Source: Flavobacteriales bacterium
Lineage (GTDB): Bacteria > Bacteroidota > Bacteroidia > Flavobacteriales_D > Sanyastnellaceae
NCBI GenBank assembly: GCA_015665315.1
Contig: JADFAK010000206.1
Span: 1-39,377 of the forward strand
Length of the DNA stretch: 39,377 bases
Direction: 5' to 3'
The translations under genes were made by a program, and so were the position numbers. Numbering within the stretch: position 1 is the first letter of the stretch; each line of letters starts with the position of its first letter. Positions 1 to 8,093 of this stretch are shown here, one piece after another. Below the pieces are notes generated by a model that saw only the letters and a program-made list of their open reading frames with translations, searched no databases and was not told where the DNA came from.

Positions 1-1
1 T

Positions 2-30
2 TGTAGGAAAGCTCCTACACCTATGTAGGG
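2..30. repeat. Three-arm inverted repeat with mutually exclusive hairpins
   Basis: TGTAGGA (2-8) is complementary to TCCTACA (13-19), and the same middle arm also pairs with TGTAGG (24-29). The middle arm can therefore form either of two hairpins, each with a loop of four bases. There is no T-run, so neither looks like an intrinsic terminator. Lying at the window edge, it may be the tail of a transcript or mobile sequence starting further left. Nothing else is recognisable up to position 155. Confidence 0.35.
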
Positions 31-156
31 TGTTTATCTTACACTTGTTGCCCAACTCAATTCTAGATTTGACCCAGTGTTCAAACAAAGATGAGCACAT
101 AATAAATAGTTAGTTATATAGTAGTTAAGTATTTAAGTAATAATTTGGTTAAGTTG

Positions 157-189
157 GCCGTCTCGATCTTTATCGGGACGGCTTTCTTT
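157..189 (+). terminator. Intrinsic terminator of the upstream transcript
   Basis: GCCGTCTCGAT (157-167) pairs with ATCGGGACGGC (172-182) with one G-T wobble over an 11-bp stem, followed by a T-rich tail. It ends just before the ATG codons of dapF. It probably ends a transcript from left of the window. It also argues against an upstream TTG start for dapF, since that start would place the hairpin inside the coding region. Confidence 0.7.
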
Positions 190-195
190 ATGACT

Positions 196-969
196 ATGTT
201 GAAACTACATTTTTCCAAATACCAAGGCGCGGGTAACGATTTCATTTTGATCGATAACCGGTCTGGCACGCATCAATTGTCTACCGATCAGATCCAAAAA
301 CTATGCGATCGAAATTTTGGAATTGGCTCAGATGGATTGATCTTAATTGAGGAAAGTGATAGTGCTAACTATTTTGTGAATTTCTACAATCCCGATGGCT
401 CGCAGAGCTTTTGCGGCAATGGATCAAGGTGCGCTTTCCGCATGGCTCAGAGAATAGGACTGGTAAAGAAAGAAGGCAGCTTTCAAGCGATTGACGGTCT
501 GCACCAAGCGAAATCCATTTCCGATGATGTGAGTATCTCTATGTCTGATGTGGCGGGAGTGGATGCGTATAAGGATGGGTTTGTCTTGCAGACTGGTTCT
601 CCTCATTTCGTGAAGTTTGCAGAAGAAATTGAGAATATAGACCTTGTGAAAGAAGCCCACTCCATCCGATATGATGCCCACTACAAAGACAAGGGGATTA
701 ATGTTAATTTCGTGCTTCCCGAATCGGATGGGATCAAAATGCGCACCTATGAACGGGGTGTGGAGGCTGAGACCTTAGCTTGTGGCACTGGCGTGACTGC
801 TGCGGCATTGGTGTTTGCCCTTTCTCGTGATCATGTGGAAGCGGTAAAAGTCCAAACCAGGGGAGGGAAACTAAGCGTCAACTTTGAACGCGCAGGTCAA
901 GGATTTAAGAAGATCTGGTTAACTGGACCAGCCGAACACGTTTATGACGGAAATATCGAGCTAATATGA
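196..969 (+). CDS. dapF: Diaminopimelate epimerase
   Basis: DapF interconverts LL- and meso-diaminopimelate in the cytoplasm, the last step before meso-DAP enters lysine and peptidoglycan synthesis. The sequence opens with the family signature (LHFSKYQGAGNDF). Both catalytic cysteines are visible: C73 in CGNGSRC and about C196 in ETLACGTG. From this start the length is about 257 residues, normal for the family. The frame is open back to a TTG at 145, but that part is a terminator hairpin, so ATG 196 (or 190) is the likely start. The stop overlaps the next gene by an ATGA, suggesting translational coupling. Confidence 0.95.
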   Translation: MLKLHFSKYQGAGNDFILIDNRSGTHQLSTDQIQKLCDRNFGIGSDGLILIEESDSANYFVNFYNPDGSQSFCGNGSRCAFRMAQRIGLVKKEGSFQAIDGLHQAKSISDDVSISMSDVAGVDAYKDGFVLQTGSPHFVKFAEEIENIDLVKEAHSIRYDAHYKDKGINVNFVLPESDGIKMRTYERGVEAETLACGTGVTAAALVFALSRDHVEAVKVQTRGGKLSVNFERAGQGFKKIWLTGPAEHVYDGNIELI

Positions 970-1814
970 AATTGATTGCTGATAGTGGGGGGACGAAAAC
1001 TGACTGGCGTTTGATTGGTGAATTCAACATTATTCATCAAGCGAAGTCGGATGGACTCAATCCTTACTTTTTAAGCGAAATTGAAATTGTAGACATCCTG
1101 AAAAGTGATCCGCTACAAATGTTTCCGGCCGAAGAGATCGAAGAAGTCGTGTTTTATGGTGCAGGATGTTCAGGCGATATCCAAATTTCGAAAATGGAAA
1201 AGGCCCTGTCTGAGGTCTATTCTTTCGCACATGTGCACGTTGAACACGATCTGTTGGGAGCCGCCAGGGCGATCTGTGGTAGGAATGAGGGAATTGCTGT
1301 CATTCTCGGTACTGGTGCGAATACCTGTTATTTTAATGGTGAACACATTGAGGCCAATATACCTTCATTGGGATATGTTCTTGGTGATGAGGGGGGAGGA
1401 GCCGATTTGGGAAAGAGTTTGCTCAAAGCCTTTTGCCTAGAGGAAATGCCGGACCACTTGGACACTGCTTTTCGGATAAAATACGGACATACCCGCGATT
1501 CGCTGTTGCAAAATATATACTCGGAACCATTTCCTAGTCGCTTTCTCGCACATTTTACCCACTTTCTGTCCAAGAACATGGATGATCCATGGGTCAAAGA
1601 TTTGATCTTCGAGCGATTTGAATTGCTATTCAAGAAAACAATCCTACAATACCCCGAGTCACGACATGTGCCCGTTGGTTTTGTGGGTTCCATCGCTTTC
1701 CATTTTTCAAGATATTTAAGAGATGTTGCTGAGTCAATGGGGGTTCAAGTTGGACAAATATTAGAGACTCCCATAGCCGCGCTCACCCTATTCCACATGA
1801 ATGATGATGAATAA
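966..1814 (+). CDS. BadF/BadG/BcrA/BcrD-type ATPase, N-acetylglucosamine-kinase-like
   Basis: A protein of 282 residues with the ASKHA (actin/hexokinase) fold. It has an N-terminal phosphate-binding loop (DSGGTKTDW at residues 6-14), a second nucleotide loop (ILGTGANTCYF) and the GDEGGGADLGK segment typical of the N-acetylglucosamine kinase branch in Bacteroidota. By family it would phosphorylate an amino sugar during cell-wall or chitin-derived sugar salvage; the exact substrate cannot be read from the sequence. It overlaps dapF by 4 bases and the following lnb-like gene by 14, so it sits inside a coupled operon with envelope genes. Confidence 0.8.
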   Translation: MKLIADSGGTKTDWRLIGEFNIIHQAKSDGLNPYFLSEIEIVDILKSDPLQMFPAEEIEEVVFYGAGCSGDIQISKMEKALSEVYSFAHVHVEHDLLGAARAICGRNEGIAVILGTGANTCYFNGEHIEANIPSLGYVLGDEGGGADLGKSLLKAFCLEEMPDHLDTAFRIKYGHTRDSLLQNIYSEPFPSRFLAHFTHFLSKNMDDPWVKDLIFERFELLFKKTILQYPESRHVPVGFVGSIAFHFSRYLRDVAESMGVQVGQILETPIAALTLFHMNDDE

Positions 1815-2955
1815 ACTCTGCTGGATATTTCTTTTCCTTGTTCCCTTTAGTCTAGGAGCATACGACCTGAGTGAAAATGCCAAAATCAGCATTCTGACTT
1901 GTTCTCCCGGGCAAGACTTGTACTCAACTTTTGGCCATTCAGCCATTCGTCTGCAAGATGAAAAAGGTGAGCTTAGACTGGACGCGATTTACAATTATGG
2001 AACCTTTGTTTTCGACGACGATTTTTATTTGAAGTTCACGCGTGGTAAGCTCAACTATATCTTGTCCAAAAGTAGGTGGGCCGATTTCCAGTATGGATAT
2101 CTCCAAGAAGGTAGGGGGATCATTGAGCAAGAATTGGATCTGACATGGGAGCAAAAACAAAAGTTTGTCGACTTGTTAGAGGAAAACTACCTTCCAGAAA
2201 ATCGGGAATACCTCTATGATTTCTTTTACGACAATTGCAGCACTCGGATTCGCGATCTGCTGAAAAAAGCCCTTGGAGAGGATTTGGAGTTCTTCCCCAT
2301 CGAACGAGAGCCAATCTCCTTTCGCCAAATGACCGATCCATACATGCTCAATCTACCGTGGAGTGATTTTGGCATTGACCTCGGACTCGCGGTGCCTAGC
2401 GATAAAATCATTGGTGATGAGGATGATATGTTTTTACCCGACTTCCTGTTCGATCAAATAGGACGTGCCTCCTTGGCAGGAAAGCCATTAGTTGCCGCCG
2501 AGCGAGAACTACTTCCAACTTTGGATATTGAACCTTTATCTTCCCTTTGGGTGCCGAAAGTGGTCTTTTGGAGCCTCCTGGTTGTGCTTCTTTTGGTATT
2601 TTTTCTGCTGCGCAAATCTGAAAGGTTAGTCGGCCTGATTTCTGGATCCCTCATGTTCCTATTTGGTCTGCTCGGATTACTGCTCTTTCTACTTTGGACA
2701 GCTACCGATCACGTAGCAACTATCAATAATCTGAATGTCATGTGGTTATGGCCAACGCACCTGGTGTTTGTCTTCATTTCGAGGGAGAAATGTGATCAAT
2801 ATTGGACGATTTCTGCGCTGGTTCTCTTTTTCTTGGTCTTTGTTCATTCGTTTTTACCTCAGCAATTTCCTGCCAATGTCACGCCTCTGCTTCTCATCGG
2901 ACTAACCTGCTCACTGGTTCGCACGTCTATGGGGAAAAGACTCGCTAGTTTGTAA
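1801..2955 (+). CDS. Lnb-like lipoprotein N-acyltransferase (DUF4105 domain)
   Basis: A protein of 384 residues with a signal/anchor at the N-terminus, a periplasmic domain and about five hydrophobic segments from residue 250 on. The periplasmic part has the DUF4105 (Lnb N-terminal domain) signature: SPGQDLYSTFGHSAIRL near residue 35 and FFYDNCSTRIRDLL near 142, with the conserved His and Cys. The family is linked to N-terminal acylation of lipoproteins in bacteria lacking Lnt, which fits the many lipoproteins nearby. Three consecutive ATG codons open the gene, all overlapping the end of the kinase-like gene. The family call is firm; the acyltransferase activity is inferred. Confidence 0.78.
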   Translation: MMMNKLCWIFLFLVPFSLGAYDLSENAKISILTCSPGQDLYSTFGHSAIRLQDEKGELRLDAIYNYGTFVFDDDFYLKFTRGKLNYILSKSRWADFQYGYLQEGRGIIEQELDLTWEQKQKFVDLLEENYLPENREYLYDFFYDNCSTRIRDLLKKALGEDLEFFPIEREPISFRQMTDPYMLNLPWSDFGIDLGLAVPSDKIIGDEDDMFLPDFLFDQIGRASLAGKPLVAAERELLPTLDIEPLSSLWVPKVVFWSLLVVLLLVFFLLRKSERLVGLISGSLMFLFGLLGLLLFLLWTATDHVATINNLNVMWLWPTHLVFVFISREKCDQYWTISALVLFFLVFVHSFLPQQFPANVTPLLLIGLTCSLVRTSMGKRLASL

Positions 2956-3017
2956 CAGTTAATAAATCTGTTGGCTTTTACTCAACTGCCAAATGTGAAG
3001 TCTTATTTTTGTGGCGC

Positions 3018-4592
3018 ATGATGTACAGAGGATTAGTGTTTTTGTGTTTGATTTCACTCCTAGTTGGGTGTAAACGTGAGCGGCCAACGGCCTGGTCTGC
3101 TCAGGAGTTAATCCCTCTTGCTCACGGAACCCTCACTCTTGCCAACCTCGTTCCCGATAGCCTTCTGTCGGTCGATGATGACGGGTTGTTGCATTTCTAC
3201 TTGGATGAAAATTTGACCGACTTTAACATCGATAGCCTCGTTCAAATTCCCGATACCACCATTCATAGATCATTTACGTCCGGAATTTCGGGCGGACCGT
3301 TTGAGATTGCGCAAGGTACTTCGGTGTTAGATCAACAAGATGAAAATGTCTTTGCCGTGAGCGAGGCGGCCTTGAAGGAGGTCATATTGAAAGGAGGGGT
3401 TTTGGAATACACTCTTTACAACCATATGAACGGACAGCTCATTATGGATTACGCGATTCCCGGAGCGACCAAAGATGGTGAGTCTGTTGCCTTTAGCGAG
3501 ATACTTCCACCGGGTTCCGGATCCAACCCGTCTATTGTTGAAGGAACGATAGATCTTGCGGATTATAGAATCGACTTTAGTGGCCCATCTGGAGCCAGCT
3601 CCAATACTTTGGTCTCGATTTTTAACGCGACAGTTGATCCCGATGGACCAGGTCCGGCTTCAGTTTATGGAACCGACAGTCTGGTGCTTGATGTGAGATT
3701 TGTAGATGCCGCTGTCCACTATGGGCGAGGTTACTTCGGTCAGCATCATATAGAAGTAAGAGACACAGCCGACTTTTCACTGTTGAATTCTTTGGCAGGT
3801 GGAAACTTGACATTGGGTGATATGGAGCTCAGCTTGGAAATTGTGAATAGGGTGGGCGCAGACGCGCAAATACAGATCAACACGCTCAAAGGATCCAACA
3901 CCTTCAATGATACGCAGCAGACACTGGACAATGTCTCACTTTCGGATCAAATCAATATTACGCGTGCATTTGAGAACAATGGTGTTGTAGAACCTACTTA
4001 CCACAGTATTTTGCTGGACGAAGGAAATAGCAATATTTCAGACTTTATTTCTAACATGCCCAACCAGTTGTTAATGGACGTCGATATCGAAGTCAATCCA
4101 TTGGGAAATGTATCGGCCAACAATGACTTTATCTATACCGATCAACCTTTAGACGCCCACCTCATTGCCGATATTCCATTGTGCGTTCGGCTGGACAATT
4201 TGAAGATTCAAGATACATTGGCCATTGAAAATGCACTCGGATTTGATGCCAAGGGCAAGCTATTCTTATACGTAGAAAACTCCTTCCCTTTCGAAGCAAC
4301 AGTGAGTGTCGAACTCATTGACGCAAGTGGCCTTGTCGTTGCTTCTATGGCTAGCCAAGAACTTATGGCTTCTGGATTTTACGATAGCTCATCACTGCAA
4401 GCCGATGCCGTGGAAAGTACGCTCGAACTGACATTTGCCGAAGGCGTGATCGAAAACATTACTGAGGCCAATAGCTTTGTAGTCACGGTTATTTTTGATT
4501 CATACGGAAACGATTTAGTAAAGCTTACGTCCCAAAATCAGTTGACTTTGAGCATTGTAGCCGATCTTGAAACAATTCTCGAATTCGAATGA
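3018..4592 (+). CDS. Predicted lipoprotein of unknown function, partner of the next gene
   Basis: About 524 residues. The N-terminus is a lipoprotein signal peptide ending in LLVGC, so the protein should be anchored in a membrane facing the periplasm or surface. The rest is beta-rich and acidic with many Asp/Asn/Gly turns and no catalytic motif I recognise. A TTG at 3009 also opens the frame, but ATG 3018 (or 3021) gives a normal signal peptide. A TATTTTTG box (3004-3011) resembling the Bacteroidota -7 element lies directly in front. The gene overlaps the next one by ATGA; that neighbour looks like an outer-membrane protein, so the two may form a surface pair. Confidence 0.65.
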   Translation: MMYRGLVFLCLISLLVGCKRERPTAWSAQELIPLAHGTLTLANLVPDSLLSVDDDGLLHFYLDENLTDFNIDSLVQIPDTTIHRSFTSGISGGPFEIAQGTSVLDQQDENVFAVSEAALKEVILKGGVLEYTLYNHMNGQLIMDYAIPGATKDGESVAFSEILPPGSGSNPSIVEGTIDLADYRIDFSGPSGASSNTLVSIFNATVDPDGPGPASVYGTDSLVLDVRFVDAAVHYGRGYFGQHHIEVRDTADFSLLNSLAGGNLTLGDMELSLEIVNRVGADAQIQINTLKGSNTFNDTQQTLDNVSLSDQINITRAFENNGVVEPTYHSILLDEGNSNISDFISNMPNQLLMDVDIEVNPLGNVSANNDFIYTDQPLDAHLIADIPLCVRLDNLKIQDTLAIENALGFDAKGKLFLYVENSFPFEATVSVELIDASGLVVASMASQELMASGFYDSSSLQADAVESTLELTFAEGVIENITEANSFVVTVIFDSYGNDLVKLTSQNQLTLSIVADLETILEFE

Positions 4593-5845
4593 TGACTCGT
4601 AGCAAATATGGCTTCTTGTTGGTTTGCCTCGTGGGCGCCATGCTATCTGGGGGAAATGCTTCTGGTCAGTCCATGTTTTTACTCCGAGCCGATTCTACAT
4701 TTCGTGCCTATTCGAGTTTTTTCGAAGTGCATGGCAACGGCTATTACCGCAGTAATTCCCTGAGCAATGAGTATGTCAACCGCATGGTTGTGGGCGGATA
4801 CATCGGTCCGGATACCAAAGCAGGCATAAGAGACAAGCTATCGGGAATGAACAGGATGGGGGCCGAAGCTTCGTTAGGACTGTCGTATTGGAATATGAGT
4901 GACTCGCTTTTTAATCGGCCCAATTTGGGGATAAAGCTCCTGGTCGATGTAAAGTACGATGCGAGCATGTCCTTTACAGATGAATTGTACAAAGTCGCAT
5001 TCGAAGGGAACAAGCAGTATCGCGGAGAAGAGATTTTATTTGATGGAACGGCCGCTGAGTATTACGCGTATCAGAAACTTGGCTTCGGAATATTTGACAA
5101 GCGAACGCTTTCGGGAATTAGTTTGTCCTATGTAAACGGACAGGATTATCTTCAGACCTATATCAACAATGGCGAGCTATACACTTCGGAACTCGGGGAC
5201 AGTTTGAACTTGGCCTATCACGGGACTCATTCACAGTCGCTTTCTAAAAACGGATTTGGAACTGGCGATGGCGTGGGGGCTGCAATTGACGTCAATGTGA
5301 ATTTCCCTTTGACCGATAACAAAGGATTTATTTCGCTTCAGTTAAATGATTTGGGATTCGTTTATTGGAATGAGGTGACTGAGTATCGAGCAGATTCTTC
5401 GTTGTCCTACCAGGGTGTAGATATTTCGAACCTATTCGCGAGCGATCTTTCCCAACTGGAAATGCCCTCGCTCATCGATTCACTTGCCTATGACAGCACC
5501 GTATCCAGCGAGATCAAAGCATTGCCGCTTTCATTGGGAGTGAGTATGTTGCACGAACTTGGTGACGCAAGTTATATTGAAGTCGGACTGAGAATTAAGC
5601 CTACGCGCTCACATACGCCTGAAATTTATGCGAAGTATCACTATTTCATGAACCCAACAACACAGGTGAGTGCTTCGGCGCGATATGGTGGTTATGGCGG
5701 ACTGAGATTTGGATTTGACGTGCAAAAGATGTGTGGAGCGTGGTACATATCGCTCGGTTCGGATGACTTGCCTGGGCTGATATTAAATAGCTCACGCGGT
5801 AGGGGAGCATACGCTCAAATAGGGCGATTTTTTGGAAAAATATGA
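4589..5845 (+). CDS. DUF5723-like outer-membrane protein
   Basis: A protein of 418 residues with a signal peptide (hydrophobic run, then a GGNASGQ cleavage-like site), followed by alternating beta-strand segments with aromatic ends (for example GGYGGLRFGFDVQ near the C-terminus), as expected for an outer-membrane beta-barrel. The opening MFLLRADSTFRAY and the GADASLGLSYWNM-like strand resemble DUF5723 proteins of Bacteroidota; this is from memory, not a search. It is coupled by 4-base overlaps both to the upstream lipoprotein and to kdsA. The function is unknown. Confidence 0.6.
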   Translation: MMTRSKYGFLLVCLVGAMLSGGNASGQSMFLLRADSTFRAYSSFFEVHGNGYYRSNSLSNEYVNRMVVGGYIGPDTKAGIRDKLSGMNRMGAEASLGLSYWNMSDSLFNRPNLGIKLLVDVKYDASMSFTDELYKVAFEGNKQYRGEEILFDGTAAEYYAYQKLGFGIFDKRTLSGISLSYVNGQDYLQTYINNGELYTSELGDSLNLAYHGTHSQSLSKNGFGTGDGVGAAIDVNVNFPLTDNKGFISLQLNDLGFVYWNEVTEYRADSSLSYQGVDISNLFASDLSQLEMPSLIDSLAYDSTVSSEIKALPLSLGVSMLHELGDASYIEVGLRIKPTRSHTPEIYAKYHYFMNPTTQVSASARYGGYGGLRFGFDVQKMCGAWYISLGSDDLPGLILNSSRGRGAYAQIGRFFGKI

Positions 5846-6651
5846 TTGATTCGATAAAGAACATAAAGCACGCTGATAGCGGTAATTTTCTCCTTATAGC
5901 AGGTCCTTGCGCCATTGAAGGCCGGGAAATGGCTTTTGATATTGCCCGCAAGATTCAAGAAATTACAGACCGACTGGAAATTCCATACGTATTCAAAGGC
6001 TCGTATCGGAAGGCCAACCGTTCGCGATTGGATTCTTTTACCGGTATTGGCGATGAGTTGGCCCTGAATATTCTAAGAGATATTGGTGCTGAATTGAACT
6101 TGCCCGTAACCACCGATGTACACCTTCCTGATGAGGCAACACGTGCTGGGGACTATGTGGATTTAATTCAAATTCCAGCGTTTTTATGTCGACAAACAGA
6201 CCTACTAGTCGCCGCGGCCAAAACGGGTAAGCCTGTCACAGTGAAGAAAGGTCAGTTCCTATCGGCGGAGTCCATGAAACACGCAGTCGACAAGATTGTA
6301 GGCTCGGGCAACGATCGTGTTTTTCTTATGGAACGCGGTACGACCTTCGGCTACCAGGATTTGGTGGTCGACTTTAGAGGTCTGCCAGTCATGCGAAAAT
6401 ATGCCCCAGTTATACTAGACATTACCCATTCGCTACAACAGCCCAATCAAGCATCGGGTGTGACAGGGGGGAAGCCAGAGCTGATCGAAACGATAGCGCG
6501 CGCAGGTGTTGCCGTCGGACTAGACGGATTGTTCATTGAAACCCATCCCGACCCAAGTGTGGCCAAAAGTGACGGCGCCAATATGTTGAAATTGGAATTG
6601 CTAGAACCGATGTTGGAGAGACTTTTAAAAATTCATCATGCTGTAAAATGA
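5842..6651 (+). CDS. kdsA: 3-deoxy-8-phosphooctulonate (KDO-8-P) synthase
   Basis: KdsA condenses phosphoenolpyruvate with arabinose 5-phosphate to make KDO 8-phosphate for lipopolysaccharide inner core. The 269-residue protein carries the expected motifs: AGPCAIEG (residues 20-27), YVFKGSYRKANRS, TDVH, QIPAFLCRQTD, GKPVTVKKGQF and FIETHPDP. C23 in GPCAIE replaces the Asn of the E. coli enzyme, which places it in the metal-dependent class; His and Asp ligands are present in ETHPDP and KSDGAN. It is coupled by 4-base overlaps to genes on both sides, an unusual setting among unknown envelope proteins. Confidence 0.95.
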   Translation: MIDSIKNIKHADSGNFLLIAGPCAIEGREMAFDIARKIQEITDRLEIPYVFKGSYRKANRSRLDSFTGIGDELALNILRDIGAELNLPVTTDVHLPDEATRAGDYVDLIQIPAFLCRQTDLLVAAAKTGKPVTVKKGQFLSAESMKHAVDKIVGSGNDRVFLMERGTTFGYQDLVVDFRGLPVMRKYAPVILDITHSLQQPNQASGVTGGKPELIETIARAGVAVGLDGLFIETHPDPSVAKSDGANMLKLELLEPMLERLLKIHHAVK

Positions 6652-8093
6652 AATCCTTCTTCTCCTTCATATTGCTCGTGTTTTGTCTGCAAGGTCCAGC
6701 CCAAGAGGTCTTTCAAAATCTTTATGGAAGCAGTGGGATTGATATTGCGCGAACGGTCATTCCATTGGAAAATGGAGAGTACGTGATTGCGGGAAGCACG
6801 GGAAGTTACAATGGAAACCAAGATGGCTACTTCTTGCGCTTGCACGCTGATGGTCAATTGTTGTCGTCCAATTCGATAGGCGGTATGAACGTTGATTATT
6901 TCAATTCCATGGCTAAGATCTCTGAGGAGGCATTCCTCTGTGTCGGAACTTCCAACAGTTTTGGTCTTGATTATGACATTTTCTGGGCCTTGCTCGATGT
7001 TGATGGTGAAGTATCCCAACAGGGAACTATCGATTCAGGGGACTGGGATTTTGGTGTTGATATGGCACGAGCTGATGATGGCAACACTTACTTGCTGGCC
7101 GATACATACGCTGGCAATACGGGAAGAGACATCGTATTGTACAAATTCGATGCTTTAATGAACGAAGTGTGGAGCGTGCAGTTTTTTAATGAAGGGAATG
7201 ATCATGCGGCCAAAATGATGCTAAACGATGGCAAGATCGTCATCGCTGGGACGCATGCAAGTGTTGATCAGACGGATTCTTGGATGATCTTTATGGATGA
7301 AAATGGGAACTTGCTTGACGAATGGATTGCCGACCTACCAGGGAATCAATCAATTGCAGGGATGAGCCTTGCCAGCGATGGTGATTTCTTGTTGATCGGT
7401 GACGATGATAGTGAAGTTTCAGGCTTGGGACTAACCGACATGCTTGTTTTGCGATATGATGAACTAGGAAACGAGATTTGGCGCACTTACTGGGGAGGAG
7501 CGCAAATGGATTTCGGTAAGGACATCGTTGAATTGCCCGATGGGAATTTTGTCATTTGTGGTCAGTCAAACAGCTTTGGTAATGGCATTCCCGACGCCTA
7601 CAATTTGAAAACATACCGACTTAGTTCATCAGGTAACTATCAAAGTGGTCAGAATCTAACTATAGGTGCCAACGGGGATGAACTCATAACCGATATTGCA
7701 CTTTGTCTTGATGACGGGTATGTGATCGTGGGACAGGCCGATAATAACGCACTCACAGAAAAGTATGCCTACGTAGTGAAGGTGGGAGATGGCAACGAGG
7801 TGGATGAGGTAATTGAGATAATTGCAGATCCAAATGACCTATTCGAGCAGCCAGCCCTTGTGCATTTAGAACTGTATCCGCAACCTAGCTCGGGTCAGTT
7901 GTGCATAGTATGGCCTGAAGGGGATAACACGATTGCCCTTGTGGACGCGAGTGGCCGATTGATCAGAAGTTTAGCGCTAGTCAAAGGAAAGAACCAGATT
8001 GATCTGACTGATATCTCGCCAGGAGTCTATTTCTTGCGAAATGACGATAGTAGCGTGAGTTTCAAATCAAAGCAGCTTGTTATTGTTAGGTGA
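6648..8093 (+). CDS. Secreted protein with T9SS type A C-terminal sorting domain
   Basis: A protein of 481 residues with a Sec signal peptide (about residues 1-18, ending GPAQ). The middle has repeated blocks of the form GYxxxG-S and E-WxxxWGG found in secreted repeat proteins that may fold as a propeller. The last 75 or so residues are a T9SS type A domain: ELYPQPSSGQ, ALVDASGRLIRSL, and ISPGVYFLR with a basic end. It should be exported through the outer membrane by type IX secretion. The ATG overlaps the kdsA stop by 4 bases. The cargo function is unknown. Confidence 0.82.
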   Translation: MKSFFSFILLVFCLQGPAQEVFQNLYGSSGIDIARTVIPLENGEYVIAGSTGSYNGNQDGYFLRLHADGQLLSSNSIGGMNVDYFNSMAKISEEAFLCVGTSNSFGLDYDIFWALLDVDGEVSQQGTIDSGDWDFGVDMARADDGNTYLLADTYAGNTGRDIVLYKFDALMNEVWSVQFFNEGNDHAAKMMLNDGKIVIAGTHASVDQTDSWMIFMDENGNLLDEWIADLPGNQSIAGMSLASDGDFLLIGDDDSEVSGLGLTDMLVLRYDELGNEIWRTYWGGAQMDFGKDIVELPDGNFVICGQSNSFGNGIPDAYNLKTYRLSSSGNYQSGQNLTIGANGDELITDIALCLDDGYVIVGQADNNALTEKYAYVVKVGDGNEVDEVIEIIADPNDLFEQPALVHLELYPQPSSGQLCIVWPEGDNTIALVDASGRLIRSLALVKGKNQIDLTDISPGVYFLRNDDSSVSFKSKQLVIVR

